From the NCBI RefSeq assembly GCF_002893765.1, contig NZ_CP025938.1:2108001-2172000 (forward strand): 64,000 nucleotides of DNA, in the 5' to 3' direction. The stretch comes from Tamlana carrageenivorans (GTDB lineage: Bacteria > Bacteroidota > Bacteroidia > Flavobacteriales > Flavobacteriaceae). How positions within the stretch are numbered: position 1 is the stretch's first letter; each line of letters begins with the position of its first letter. A program made the translations under genes and the position numbers. This document shows positions 16,431 to 25,469 of the stretch, in pieces. The notes below the pieces were generated by a model. The model searched no databases. It was not told the DNA's origin and worked only from the letters and a program-made list of their open reading frames with translations.

Positions 16431-17987
16431 TTAGAAAGCAGCAATGGCAGCTTCAGCACAGCGTTCACCATCCATGGCTGCTGAAACAATGCCTCCAGCA
16501 TAACCACCACCTTCGCCACATGGATATAAATTGGTAATTTGAGGATGTGCCAAATGCTCCGTTCTAGGAATGGAAACCGGCGATGAGGTTCTGGATTCTA
16601 CGCCAACAATATTGGCTTCTTCAGTATAATAACCTTTCATTTTTTGTCCGAAGGCCTCAAAACCTTTGCGTAATCGTCCTCCAATAAATTTTGGAAGTAA
16701 GGAGTGAAGCGGCGCCGAATTTAATCCAGGTTGGTAAGAGCAGTCATTCAAACGGTTAGAAAATTTACCTTCCACAAAATCTGTTAGACGTTGTGCTGGG
16801 GCTACCTGACTTCTTCCGCCTGCGGTAAAAGCCAAACGCTCTAAGTTTTTTTGGTATTCTAGACCTTTTAATACGCCGAATTTTTCATACTTAGGTAAAT
16901 CGGTGTCTACATTAATTTCAACAACAATACCCGAATTGGCATATAAATTATTTCGTTTTGAAGGCGACATGCCGTTTACAACCACCTCCCCATTGGCAGT
17001 AGCTGCAGGAACAATAAATCCGCCAGGACACATACAAAATGAATATACGCCTCGGTTGTTTACTTGCTGCACTAAACCGTATGAAGCCGCCGGAAGTAAC
17101 TCACTACGTTTACCTGAACAGTGGTATTGAATAGAATCTATAATATGCTGAGGATGCTCCACACGAACACCCATAGCAAAAGATTTTGCCTCTAAGGCAA
17201 TGTTTTTCTTATGAAGTAAATAAAAAATATCTCGTGCCGAATGTCCGGTGGCTAGGATGACTTTTTCAACGGCTAGTTCTTCGCCGTTTTGAATTTGAAT
17301 GGCGTAAATGCTATTATTTTTTATTTTGAAATCGGTTACTCGGGTTTCAAAATGAACTTCGCCACCATATTTTAAAATGGTTTCACGAATGTTTTTCACC
17401 ACTTTAGGTAATTTATTGGTGCCAATATGCGGATGCGCATCGATTAAAATTTGATCGGTGGCGCCGTGATACACAAGGTTTTCAAAAATACGCCGCACAT
17501 CGCCACGTTTTAAACTTCGGGTGTATAGTTTACCGTCGCTGTAAGTTCCTGCTCCACCTTCACCAAAACAATAATTGGAATCTTCATTTACAAAGTGCTC
17601 TTGATTTATAGCTCTTAAGTCTCTTCGGCGGTCTTGTACATTTTTACCGCGTTCTAATACAATGGGTTTCATGCCGAGCTCTATACAACGTAAAGCAGCA
17701 TACATGCCTGCTGGACCAAATCCAATAATATGAACCGATTTGGCTTTTGAAACATCTTTGTAGTCAAACTGATATTCGGAGGTTTTAGGTAAAGCTTCGC
17801 GAATATATACCGCCACTTTATAATTAAAAATGATTTTTGGTTTTCGAGCATCAATAGATTTGCGTAACACCTTTACGCCAGTAATGTCTTCTCTGTCTAT
17901 ATCGAGCTTTATGGCCGATTTGAACACCAGAATATCGCTACGCTCTTCCTCTGCTAACGTGATACGAAGTTGAATTTCTTTTACCAT
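16431..17987 (-). CDS. FAD-dependent oxidoreductase of the COG2509 family
   Basis: 518 residues. An N-terminal domain of about 85 residues precedes the dinucleotide-binding motif VHIIGFGPAGMYAALR. CFGEGGAGTYSDGKLYTR and a C-terminal YPCGEGGGYAGGIVSAAMDG bind FAD. The family is widespread and described only as uncharacterised FAD-dependent dehydrogenases; substrate and role are unknown. It lies alone on the minus strand, with the decayed acetyltransferase downstream. Confidence 0.85.
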   Translation of the reverse strand: MVKEIQLRITLAEEERSDILVFKSAIKLDIDREDITGVKVLRKSIDARKPKIIFNYKVAVYIREALPKTSEYQFDYKDVSKAKSVHIIGFGPAGMYAALRCIELGMKPIVLERGKNVQDRRRDLRAINQEHFVNEDSNYCFGEGGAGTYSDGKLYTRSLKRGDVRRIFENLVYHGATDQILIDAHPHIGTNKLPKVVKNIRETILKYGGEVHFETRVTDFKIKNNSIYAIQIQNGEELAVEKVILATGHSARDIFYLLHKKNIALEAKSFAMGVRVEHPQHIIDSIQYHCSGKRSELLPAASYGLVQQVNNRGVYSFCMCPGGFIVPAATANGEVVVNGMSPSKRNNLYANSGIVVEINVDTDLPKYEKFGVLKGLEYQKNLERLAFTAGGRSQVAPAQRLTDFVEGKFSNRLNDCSYQPGLNSAPLHSLLPKFIGGRLRKGFEAFGQKMKGYYTEEANIVGVESRTSSPVSIPRTEHLAHPQITNLYPCGEGGGYAGGIVSAAMDGERCAEAAIAAF

Positions 17988-18032
17988 ACTGCGAAATTAA
18001 TGAAAATTGTATTGCTTTTGAGAATCACAAAT

Positions 18033-18074
18033 AAAAAAGCTTGCAGAATCAAGTTGATGATTTTGCAAGCTTTA
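18033..18074 (-). terminator. Terminator downstream of the DHFR fusion gene
   Basis: The stem AAAGCTTGCA / TGCAAGCTTT is extended by AATC/GATT, with a T-run on the minus strand. It lies about 170 bp after the stop of the DHFR fusion; no convincing gene was found between them. Confidence 0.7.
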
Positions 18075-18242
18075 TATAGCTTTAGAATGTTTAATTAAAA
18101 TCTAAATGTTTTAAGAGTAAATCTGATAAATTATTAATTTGTTCCAATCCACTAATATACTTTTAATGCTTTCTCTCGAAACTATAATTAAATTTTTGCA
18201 ATAAAGCTTCTGTTTTATCTATTTCCAAAGTGTTTAAGGTTA

Positions 18243-19163
18243 TTATTTTCTAACGTAAGTGATAAATGAAAATTCGTATTCATTTTTATCATCGGTAGGA
18301 TGAAACTTAAGTTGGGTTTCTTTCCATATCTTTTTATCAATTTCAGGAAAAAAGGTATCGGCTTCAAAGCTTTTATGTACACGAGTCAATTCAATTTTAT
18401 CGGCTACCGTTAAGGCTTGTTCATAAATTTGGCCACCGCCAATAATGTATGGTTGTGGGTCGTTTTTACAAAAATCAATAGCCTCTTGAAGACTGTTTAC
18501 AACAATAACGCCTTGCGGTACTGTGTAATCTTGTTGTCTGCTAATTACAACATGTGTACGATTTGGTAGTGGTTTCGGAAAGCTTTCAAAGGTTTTACGT
18601 CCCATGATAATATGGTGTCCGCTAGTTAAACTTTTAAATCGTTTTAAATCGTCACTTAAATGCCAAATTAATTTATTGTCTTTTCCTATCGCGTTGTTTT
18701 CCGCGGCAGCGACAATAATAGTAAGTTCTTGGTTTGGAGTCGTTTTTGTAGGTGCTATAGCGGCTTTAATTTCTGAGGTTTTCTTTACGACCTCTTCCTT
18801 AGGTAGTCCCGCCTGCAGTTGTTCAATACGCTTTTTTTGCTTGTCTACCAGTTTAGCTAATTGCTTTTGTTCCCAGTCTTTACCCATAAATTTATGAGTA
18901 ACGTACACATTAAAGGCGTGATACACAAAAAAAAATGACCAAATAAGGATAGCAAAAACAAACCATTCGGCACCCAAAATCTCTGTTAATTCTGTACCCA
19001 TACCTAGAACGGTATTGGCAAGTATTAAAAAGGCACTACCAATTAAGAATAAAACAAAGTGGAAATATAGCTTCTTTTTTTGTTTAATACGTTTTTGAGC
19101 ATTTTTAATAAGTTCTAATTGCTCTTTGTCTATTTGTGGGGTTGGTTTTTTTTTGCCGAACAT
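18243..19163 (-). CDS. Membrane-anchored dihydrofolate reductase (2TM domain fused to DHFR)
   Basis: 306 residues in one uninterrupted frame, about twice a normal DHFR. Residues 1-32 are charged. Helices at about 33-52 and 67-86 form a 2TM domain, with YHAFNVYVTHKFMGKDWE after the second. A Lys/Gln-rich coiled segment (95-118) and a Lys/Thr/Pro linker follow. A complete DHFR runs from about 147: LTIIVAAAENNAIG, LIWHLSDDLKRF with the catalytic acid D172, IIMGRKTFESF and IIGGGQIYEQA. It reduces dihydrofolate produced by ThyA, encoded nearby at 19912. The topology predicts DHFR in the cytosol, tethered to the inner membrane. In other flavobacteria I recall the 2TM protein and FolA as separate genes, so this looks like a fusion. 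Confidence 0.9.
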   Translation of the reverse strand: MFGKKKPTPQIDKEQLELIKNAQKRIKQKKKLYFHFVLFLIGSAFLILANTVLGMGTELTEILGAEWFVFAILIWSFFFVYHAFNVYVTHKFMGKDWEQKQLAKLVDKQKKRIEQLQAGLPKEEVVKKTSEIKAAIAPTKTTPNQELTIIVAAAENNAIGKDNKLIWHLSDDLKRFKSLTSGHHIIMGRKTFESFPKPLPNRTHVVISRQQDYTVPQGVIVVNSLQEAIDFCKNDPQPYIIGGGQIYEQALTVADKIELTRVHKSFEADTFFPEIDKKIWKETQLKFHPTDDKNEYEFSFITYVRK

Positions 19164-19465
19164 ACGTATAAAATAATTATGGTAAAGTTAATGCTTTTTT
19201 ATGGAGTTTAAAATCTATAATTGAGAATGCTTGTTTCTGATATAACTTAAAATTTAAAAGCTTAAAAGTTGTTGAAAATGAATATATAAGCTACGGCGAT
19301 TATTGGTAATACGATAAATTTATGATTAAAATATTTTGTAAGTATTATTTTTTTTGAACCCAAATTATTAAAATGATAATTCTTTCACTATGAGTCTTCT
19401 AAATGATTATTTGTGCTAAAATCTTCATAAATTAGTTGTTATAACAACACAGAAAAAATTTAATT
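19164..19465. other. AT-rich intergenic region, nothing recognised
   Basis: 302 bp between the divergent DHFR fusion and CBM48 genes. I saw no reading frame, hairpin, repeat or good TAnnTTTG box in it. Confidence 0.5.
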
Positions 19466-19762
19466 ATGGCTATCAAAAAACAATATTTAAAAACAAAACC
19501 CGTATGTAAGGTAACGTTTGCAATTGAAGCTGAAGCGGCAAAAAAAGTTTCGGTTGTAGGAACTTTTAACGACTGGAATGAAAAAAAGGCAGTCTTGAAA
19601 AAGCTTAAAAATGGCACCTTTAAAGGAACAGTTGATTTAGATACAGGAAACACGTATGAGTTTAAGTACCTAGTAGATGGCGTTTATGTTAATGATACAG
19701 ACGCTGATGCCTATGCATGGAACGATTATGCAGGCGCAGAAAATAGCGTTTTAAACTTGTAA
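19466..19762 (+). CDS. Small CBM48 / isoamylase early-set domain protein
   Basis: 98 residues made of a single glycogen-binding-type beta-sandwich. KVTFAIEAEAAKKVSVVGTFNDWNE, GTFKGTVDLDTGNTYEFKYLVDG and WNDYAGAENSVLNL follow the CBM48/AMPK-beta pattern, with Trp and Lys positions that contact alpha-glucan. There is no catalytic domain and no signal peptide. Such single-domain proteins are common in Bacteroidota; a glycogen or maltodextrin sensing role is plausible but unproven. It is a lone plus-strand gene between two minus-strand folate genes. Confidence 0.85.
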   Translation: MAIKKQYLKTKPVCKVTFAIEAEAAKKVSVVGTFNDWNEKKAVLKKLKNGTFKGTVDLDTGNTYEFKYLVDGVYVNDTDADAYAWNDYAGAENSVLNL

Positions 19763-19805
19763 TATATAAAATTCTGACTATCATAATGTTAGATTCTGAG
19801 TGAGG

Positions 19806-19864
19806 TTGAGCCTGTCGAAATATCTTGATGAACCCAAGTATAATTTGAGTTTCGGCGGGCTCAA
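19806..19864. repeat. REP-like hairpin with TGAGCCTGTCGAAA core
   Basis: TTGAGCCTGTCGAAA (19806-19820) can pair over 15 positions, with G-U pairs, to TTTCGGCGGGCTCAA (19850-19864) across a 29-nt loop. A related core, TGAGCTTGTCGAA, appears at 57792-57804. It lies between the convergent CBM48 and thyA genes and may also stop transcription. Confidence 0.6.
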
Positions 19865-19911
19865 ACTGATAAATATATTTAAGGAATGACGACTTTTTAG
19901 GTTATTTTAAA

Positions 19912-20736
19912 TTATACAGCCACCTGACCTTTAATATGAGGATGTGGATCGTAATTTTCTAAGGTAAAGTCTTCAAATTTAAAGTCGAAAATATCTTTTA
20001 CTTCCGGATTTATTTTCATGGTAGGAAGTGGTCTCGGCTCTCGGGATAATTGTAGTTTTAACTGTTCAAAATGATTGTTGTAAATATGGGCATCACCAAA
20101 GGTGTGGATAAATTCTCCAGCTTGGTAGCCGCAAACTTGTGCCATCATCATGGTGAATAAGGCGTACGATGCAATGTTAAAAGGCACGCCTAAAAATATA
20201 TCGGCACTACGTTGGTAGAGTTGGCAAGAAAGCTTGCCGTTAGCTACATAAAACTGAAAAAAAGCATGACATGGTGGAAGTGCAGCTTTTCCATTAGCAA
20301 CATTTTCACTAAAGGATTTTGAGGTGTCAGGTAAAACAGAAGGATTCCACGCCGAAACTAGCATGCGACGGCTATCCGGATTGTTTTTTAAGCTGCTAAT
20401 AACCTCCTTAATTTGGTCTATTTCATCGCTGTTCCAGTTACGCCATTGGTGGCCGTAAACGGGGCCTAAATCGCCATTTTCATCGGCCCATTCATTCCAA
20501 ATTCTAACACCGTTTTCCGTAAGATAATTGATGTTGGTATCGCCTTTTAAGAACCAAAGTAATTCATAAACAATCGATTTTAAGTGTAGTTTTTTGGTGG
20601 TAACCATAGGGAAACCCTCACTTAAATCGAATCGCATTTGGTAACCAAAAACACTTTTCGTTCCAGTTCCTGTACGGTCTTCTTTTAGGTTTCCGTGTTC
20701 TAAAACGTGCTTAACTAAATCGTGATATTGTTTCAT
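19912..20736 (-). CDS. thyA: Thymidylate synthase
   Basis: 274 residues, some ten more than E. coli ThyA because of a short insert around residues 139-150. The nucleophile is C156 in LPPCHAFFQFYV. RRMLVSAWNP, QRSADIFLGVPFNIASYA and FGDAHIYNNHFEQ contact dUMP and folate. It converts dUMP to dTMP using methylene-tetrahydrofolate and releases dihydrofolate, which the DHFR fusion at 18243-19163 would recycle. A TAAGTTTG box lies 116 nt upstream on the minus strand. Confidence 0.96.
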   Translation of the reverse strand: MKQYHDLVKHVLEHGNLKEDRTGTGTKSVFGYQMRFDLSEGFPMVTTKKLHLKSIVYELLWFLKGDTNINYLTENGVRIWNEWADENGDLGPVYGHQWRNWNSDEIDQIKEVISSLKNNPDSRRMLVSAWNPSVLPDTSKSFSENVANGKAALPPCHAFFQFYVANGKLSCQLYQRSADIFLGVPFNIASYALFTMMMAQVCGYQAGEFIHTFGDAHIYNNHFEQLKLQLSREPRPLPTMKINPEVKDIFDFKFEDFTLENYDPHPHIKGQVAV

Positions 20737-20852
20737 AGGCCTATTACTGCGCAGGCAGGAATCTCTTAAAAGGTGAAAATTTCGTAAAAAAGAATGAATA
20801 AATTCTGCAATGGCGAATTTAAGGAAATTGATAGATTCTAAGTAGATTTTAA

Positions 20853-20860
20853 CAAACTTA
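20853..20860 (-). promoter_or_regulatory. Putative -7 box TAAGTTTG for thyA
   Basis: Minus-strand TAAGTTTG fits TAnnTTTG and lies 116 nt upstream of the thyA start, in an otherwise featureless 262-bp gap. Confidence 0.4.
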
Positions 20861-20998
20861 GATATTAAAAGTTATTAACCTCTGTAGCTGGTAGGTAGGA
20901 AGCTAGAATTGTATTGGGCTAAATGGAGCTGTTTTATTTGAAGGAATTGGGATGCTATTCTTATACCATGTATAACCTAAAATGAGCCCTATAATTTG

Positions 20999-22525
20999 TT
21001 ACCCAATAATCATCCCTGCAATGGTAGCCGAAATTAAAGAAGCGATTGTGCCGCCAATTAAAGCTTTCATGCCAAATTGCGATAGGGTTTTACGTTGCCC
21101 AGGAGCTAAGGAACCTATGCCTCCAATTTGTATGCCTATAGAAGCAAAATTTGCAAAACCGCAAAGCATATAGGTAGCCATAATCACCGATTTTTCGTAA
21201 TTAAGATGGATCGCGTTTGCTGTGTTTTTTAATTCACTAAGCTGAATGTAACCTACAAATTCACTGGCTGCTAATTTAATACCTAGCAGTTGCCCCATCA
21301 TCATAATGTCTTCCTTGGCAACACCTATAAGCCACATTAGTGGGGCAAAAACAGTTCCTAAAACCGCTTCAAGAGACAAGGCATTGTAAGGTGTGTTTTC
21401 GCTAACCCACAAATTAAAATTTCCTATACTACCAATTTTTAAAAGGCCGTAGTTTAACATGGCAATAAAGGCTACAAATACTAAAAGCATGGCCGCCACA
21501 TTGGCTGCAAGTTTAAACCCTTCGGTAGTTCCAATAGCGATAGAATCTAGAATGTTGTCGCCAATTTTCTGTTTAGAAACCATAACATCGGTTTCTATGG
21601 CTTCGGTTTGTGGGTATAATATTTTAGAAATGACAATGGCTCCTGGCGCAGCCATAACGGAGGCTGCAAGTAAGTGTTTGGCAAAAAATTCACGCAATTG
21701 CATGTCGTCACCACCCAAAAACTGAATGTAAGCAGCAAGTACACCACCGGCAACAGTAGCCATTCCGCCTATCATAACCAGAAGAATTTCCGATTTATTC
21801 ATCTTTTCCAAGTAGGCTTTTATCATTAAGGGCGCTTCGGTTTGTCCTAAAAAGATATTTCCGGCAACACTTAAGCTTTCAGCTCCCGAAATCCCCAATA
21901 GTTTAGAGAGTAACCAAGCCATAGCTTTTACTACTTTTTGTATGATACCCAGGTAGAAAAGTACCGAGGTTAGGGCAGAAAAGAATATAATAGTTGGTAA
22001 TATCGTGACCGCAAAATTTATAAGCGGACTTTCAATGGTGCCCGATATAAATGATTTGAATAAGAATTCGGTGCCAGCTTCTGTAAAGGTTAATATTTTA
22101 TTGAAGGCCTTTCCTAGATATTTAAAGATGTTTTGAATAAACGGAACTTTTAAAACGCCAATAGCTATTATCAATTGAAAGGATAAACCAATACCAACGG
22201 TTTTCCAATTGATGGCTTTGCGGTTGCTGCTGAATAAAAAAGCAAGCGCAATAAGTGAAATCATTCCTAAAACACCGCGCCATAAACTGCTTATGGAAAA
22301 ACCTTGACTTGGTTGAATGGGGTTGCTTATACTGGCTTTTGCAGGTTCAGTAGTATGCGTTTGCCTAATTTCTTCATTGATATGCTCTATAAGTGTTTGT
22401 GTGGAATCTGTAGCAATACTTTGTTGAACGGCTTCAGTAACAATGTTGTTTTGTGTTTCTTGGGCATACCCTAGTGTTGATGTTAATAAAAAAATGGTAG
22501 CAATACCCAAAAACAACTTTTTCAT
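20999..22525 (-). CDS. Concentrative nucleoside transporter (CNT/NupC family)
   Basis: 508 residues, about 100 more than bacterial NupC. Residues 1-21 look like a cleavable signal peptide (MKKLFLGIATIFLLTSTLGYA). A polar stretch of about 55 residues then precedes the first CNT helix at WRGVLGMISLIALAF. Family blocks GQTEAPLMIKAYLEKMNKSEI, GGMATVAGGVLAAYIQFLGG and MLCGFANFASIGIQIGGIGSLAPGQR are clear. It imports nucleosides with a cation gradient through the inner membrane. It is downstream of the bifunctional nuclease gene (16 bp) and probably co-transcribed. Confidence 0.92.
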   Translation of the reverse strand: MKKLFLGIATIFLLTSTLGYAQETQNNIVTEAVQQSIATDSTQTLIEHINEEIRQTHTTEPAKASISNPIQPSQGFSISSLWRGVLGMISLIALAFLFSSNRKAINWKTVGIGLSFQLIIAIGVLKVPFIQNIFKYLGKAFNKILTFTEAGTEFLFKSFISGTIESPLINFAVTILPTIIFFSALTSVLFYLGIIQKVVKAMAWLLSKLLGISGAESLSVAGNIFLGQTEAPLMIKAYLEKMNKSEILLVMIGGMATVAGGVLAAYIQFLGGDDMQLREFFAKHLLAASVMAAPGAIVISKILYPQTEAIETDVMVSKQKIGDNILDSIAIGTTEGFKLAANVAAMLLVFVAFIAMLNYGLLKIGSIGNFNLWVSENTPYNALSLEAVLGTVFAPLMWLIGVAKEDIMMMGQLLGIKLAASEFVGYIQLSELKNTANAIHLNYEKSVIMATYMLCGFANFASIGIQIGGIGSLAPGQRKTLSQFGMKALIGGTIASLISATIAGMIIG

Positions 22526-22541
22526 AGTCTAAAAATAAGGA

Positions 22542-23159
22542 TTATTCGCGTTTGGAAATTTCATCTCGAATATGAGCTGCTTTTTCATAATCTTCTGTGG
22601 CAACAGCTTCTTCTAATAATTTTTGAAGTTCTTCTAGAGTTTTACCTTTATAGGTGTCACGTTGCTCATTAGGTTCCATTTCATTAGCAACAAGCTCATC
22701 TAAAATGACGCTGTCTTCTTGATTTTCATCTTCTTTTTTTGGATTTACTTTTAAGTAGATGCCTGCTTTATCAAGAATGTTTTTATAAGTAAAAATAGGC
22801 GCTTGAAAGCGTAGGGCTAAAGCAATAGCATCGCTGGTTCTGGCGTCAATGATTTCTTCAATTTTGTCGCGCTCACAAATTAAGCTAGAATAGAAAACAC
22901 CATCAACAAGTTTGTGTATAATCACCTGTTTAACCACTACATCAAATCGGTCGGCGAAATTTTTAAACAAGTCGTGTGTTAAGGGTCTTGGCGGGCTAAT
23001 TTCTTTTTCTAAGGCAATGGCTATAGATTGGGCTTCAAAAGCACCAATAACGATAGGGAGTTTGCGGTCGCCGTCAACTTCATTTAAAATTAATGCGTAC
23101 GCGCCATTTTGCGTTTGGCTATAGGAAATTCCTTTTATATTTAATCTTACTAAACTCAT
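22542..23159 (-). CDS. Bifunctional nuclease family protein (DUF151) with UVR motif
   Basis: 205 residues from the ATG at 23159. An upstream ATG at 23216 adds 19 residues unlike the family, whose members start LVRLNIKGISYSQTQ. Residues 1-140 form the BFN domain (LPIVIGAFEAQSIAIALE, ARTSDAIALALRFQAPIF). The C-terminus, LEELQKLLEEAVATEDYEKA and following, is a UvrB/UvrC-type UVR motif. In plants and actinobacteria, members have nuclease activity or stress roles; the function in Bacteroidota is not settled. The gene follows the etf genes on the same strand and precedes the nucleoside transporter. Confidence 0.88.
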   Translation of the reverse strand: MSLVRLNIKGISYSQTQNGAYALILNEVDGDRKLPIVIGAFEAQSIAIALEKEISPPRPLTHDLFKNFADRFDVVVKQVIIHKLVDGVFYSSLICERDKIEEIIDARTSDAIALALRFQAPIFTYKNILDKAGIYLKVNPKKEDENQEDSVILDELVANEMEPNEQRDTYKGKTLEELQKLLEEAVATEDYEKAAHIRDEISKRE

Positions 23160-23275
23160 ATATTTAAAACGTAAAGAACCGCTTAATTTAGAACTTAACC
23201 AGCCGAGCGTACCCATTTGGTATAAAATGCTAAATTAAGCAGTTCTTTAGGACTACACAATTTATAAAAAATAAA

Positions 23276-24235
23276 TTATTGTTGAGCTTTAAAAGCTTTT
23301 AATTTTTCTATAAGGGCAGGAACCACTTCAAAGGCATCGCCTACAACACCGTAATCGGCAGCTTTAAAGAAAGGCGCTTCAGGATCGGTATTAATCACCA
23401 CTTTGGTTTTAGAAGCGCTAACACCAGCTAAATGCTGAATAGCTCCAGAAATACCAATAGCAATATATAAATTTGAAGCAACAGGTTTTCCAGTTTGTCC
23501 AACGTGTTCGCCATGAGGGCGCCATCCTAAATCGGAAACAGGTTTCGAGCAAGCAGTTGCAGCACCTAAAACTTCAGCTAATTCTTCAATCATACCCCAG
23601 TTTTCAGGACCTTTTAATCCTCTTCCTCCAGAAACAACGATTTCAGCATCGGCAATGGTAACTTTGTCTGTAGCTCGGTCTACCGATTCTACAGTAACAC
23701 CAGCACTTGGTATTTCTGGCGAGAAGTCTTCCGCGGAAGCGCTAGCACTATTTTCAACCAATCCGAAGGCATTATTGGAAACACCTAAAATTTTAACATC
23801 GGTATTGATTTGAATGGATTCGAAAGCCTTATTGGTAAACGCCGTACGTTTTACAGTAAACGGATTGGTGTTGGTAGGGACTTCAATAACATTGGAAGCG
23901 TAACCTGCCGAAAGGCCTACCGCTAATAACGGCGCTAAATACTTGCTATCGGCGCTAGAGCTTAGGACAACCACTTTAGTGCCTTCTTTTTCTGCAGCCT
24001 GTTTTATAATAGCGGCATAAGTTTTTGCTGTAAATTTATCGAGTTCCGGTTGGTTAACTTGAAGTACTTTGTCTACACCATATTTGCCAAGTTCGGCCGT
24101 GTCGTTAGCGTTAATAGCAATAGCGGTAACACTTGTTCCTAGTTGATCGGCAACGGCTTTAGCGTAAGATGCCACTTCGAAAGCGGCTTTTTTTAATGTG
24201 CCTTGTTCTGATTCTGTATATACTAAAACGGACAT
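23276..24235 (-). CDS. etfA: Electron transfer flavoprotein alpha subunit
   Basis: 319 residues from the ATG at 24235; the ATG at 24253 adds only six residues and is less like the family. The C-terminal FAD domain has VSGGRGLKGPENWGMIEELA, GAATACSKPVSDLGWRPHGE, VGQTGKPVASNLYIAIGISG and INTDPEAPFFKAADYGVVGD. With EtfB it forms the heterodimer that passes electrons from acyl-CoA dehydrogenases toward the quinone pool. It lies downstream of etfB, separated by 154 bp that contain a perfect hairpin. A copy of the palindrome CTTCCGCGGAAG is inside the gene (23728-23739). Confidence 0.95.
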   Translation of the reverse strand: MSVLVYTESEQGTLKKAAFEVASYAKAVADQLGTSVTAIAINANDTAELGKYGVDKVLQVNQPELDKFTAKTYAAIIKQAAEKEGTKVVVLSSSADSKYLAPLLAVGLSAGYASNVIEVPTNTNPFTVKRTAFTNKAFESIQINTDVKILGVSNNAFGLVENSASASAEDFSPEIPSAGVTVESVDRATDKVTIADAEIVVSGGRGLKGPENWGMIEELAEVLGAATACSKPVSDLGWRPHGEHVGQTGKPVASNLYIAIGISGAIQHLAGVSASKTKVVINTDPEAPFFKAADYGVVGDAFEVVPALIEKLKAFKAQQ

Positions 24236-24251
24236 AAATATACTTTTTTTC

Positions 24252-24271
24252 ATTTCCGCGAAAGCGGAAAT
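24252..24271. repeat. Perfect hairpin ATTTCCGC-GAAA-GCGGAAAT between etfB and etfA
   Basis: An 8-bp perfect stem is closed by a GAAA tetraloop and followed by TCTCATTAA. A diverged relative (ATTTCCG...CGGAAAT then TCTCAATAA) lies between ilvD and ilvB at 39869-39888, so this is a dispersed intergenic repeat. Confidence 0.75.
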
Positions 24272-24389
24272 CTCATTAATTAATTTTGTTTTTTCATCCT
24301 GAATTTATTTCAGGATTTCAAGATAATTTCGATATTTTAACGAACATCTCTGTAATCAATTCCCCTTCCATAAAAGGGTTAGGGGAGAC

Positions 24390-25136
24390 TTATATTACCT
24401 TAGCTTCGTTATGAAGTAAGTTTACTAATTCGTCTAAATTATCTGGTGAAACTAAAGTAACCGCGCCTTTTGGTGTTGGTTTTTCGAAGGCTACAGAGGT
24501 AGTTTCAGCCTCCGAGCTTACGGGTTCCACTATAGTTAAAGGCTTTTTTCTGGCCATCATAATACCTCTCATGTTCGGGATGCGTAAATCGCTTTCTTCC
24601 ACTAAACCTTTTTGGCTACCAATAACTAAAGGTAATGCCGTAGAAACGGTTTCTTTACCACCGTCTATTTCTCTTATCGCTTTCGCTGAAGTACCTTCAA
24701 CTTCCAAACCAATACAATTGTTAACAAAATTAGCGTCTATAAGTCCGGCAAGCATTCCAGGAACCATACCACCGTTATAATCGATCGATTCTCTACCGGC
24801 AATAATTAAATCGTAAGCACCTTCCTTAGCCACATGAGCTAATTGTTTGGCTACTGAAAAACCGTCGGTAGCAGGAGTGTTCACACGAATGGCTGCATCG
24901 GCACCAATAGCCAACGCTTTACGTAAAGTTGGTTCGGTGTCGGCAGTACCAACATTTACTACGGTAACCTGAGCGCCTTGTTTTTCTTTAAACCACATGG
25001 CTCGAGTTAATCCAAATTCATCGTTAGGATTAATTACAAATTGTACGCCAGTCGAATCAAAAGCCGTGTTGTCGTCGGTAAAGTTAATCTTCGAGGTGGT
25101 GTCTGGAACATGACTTATACACACTAATATTTTCAT
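24390..25136 (-). CDS. etfB: Electron transfer flavoprotein beta subunit
   Basis: 248 residues. MKILVCISHVPDTTSKINF starts the protein; the AMP-binding region GADAAIRVN, the family block AGRESIDYNGGMVPGMLAGL, and IPNMRGIMMARKKPLTI near the C-terminus follow. It partners EtfA, encoded downstream on the same strand. A TATTTTTG box lies about 210 nt upstream on the minus strand. A complete IS sits between this gene and the divergent pdhB. Confidence 0.95.
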   Translation of the reverse strand: MKILVCISHVPDTTSKINFTDDNTAFDSTGVQFVINPNDEFGLTRAMWFKEKQGAQVTVVNVGTADTEPTLRKALAIGADAAIRVNTPATDGFSVAKQLAHVAKEGAYDLIIAGRESIDYNGGMVPGMLAGLIDANFVNNCIGLEVEGTSAKAIREIDGGKETVSTALPLVIGSQKGLVEESDLRIPNMRGIMMARKKPLTIVEPVSSEAETTSVAFEKPTPKGAVTLVSPDNLDELVNLLHNEAKVI

Positions 25137-25469
25137 TTGTATAAAATTTATAATGATTAGATCTCCAAGTCATACCTTAATCCTGTAGATAATCTAATTA
25201 AATCTTGATTTAAGGTAAGGACTTAAGAAGTTTTAAGTAAAATCTTCTGAAAAATTCAGGAGACGAAGTTAATTATTTTATTCTGATTATTTGATATGGC
25301 ACTCTAGTAAAAAGCTAAAATAAGACCGTTAAACTTTGTGAATTGACAAAAATATAAAACAAATAATGCCAAGTTTTACAATTGTGTAATCTTAAATTAA
25401 AACAAAAGCCATTTGCTTATTCATATATTCCTATTTATAGTGAGTTATTTATGTTTTTTTACTAAAAAC
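25137..25469. other. etfB upstream region
   Basis: 333 bp from the etfB start to the left IS end, AT-rich. It holds one minus-strand promoter box (25347-25354) and the left copy of the IS target duplication ACTAAAAAC (25461-25469). No reading frame of note. Confidence 0.6.
25347..25354 (-). promoter_or_regulatory. Putative -7 box TATTTTTG for etfB-etfA
   Basis: Minus-strand TATTTTTG fits TAnnTTTG, with TTG at 25381-25379 as a possible -33. The leader would be about 200 nt. Confidence 0.45.

Noticed and set aside
18075..18242. Short minus-strand frame (LEIDKTEALLQKFNYSFERKH) after the DHFR fusion
   Set aside because: It looks protein-like but has no start codon and is only about 25 codons; it may be a gene remnant, but this cannot be supported.
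24254..24389. Terminator splitting etfB and etfA
   Set aside because: The hairpin is strong but not followed by a T-run on the minus strand, and a similar hairpin lies inside the ilv operon, so it is more likely a dispersed repeat.
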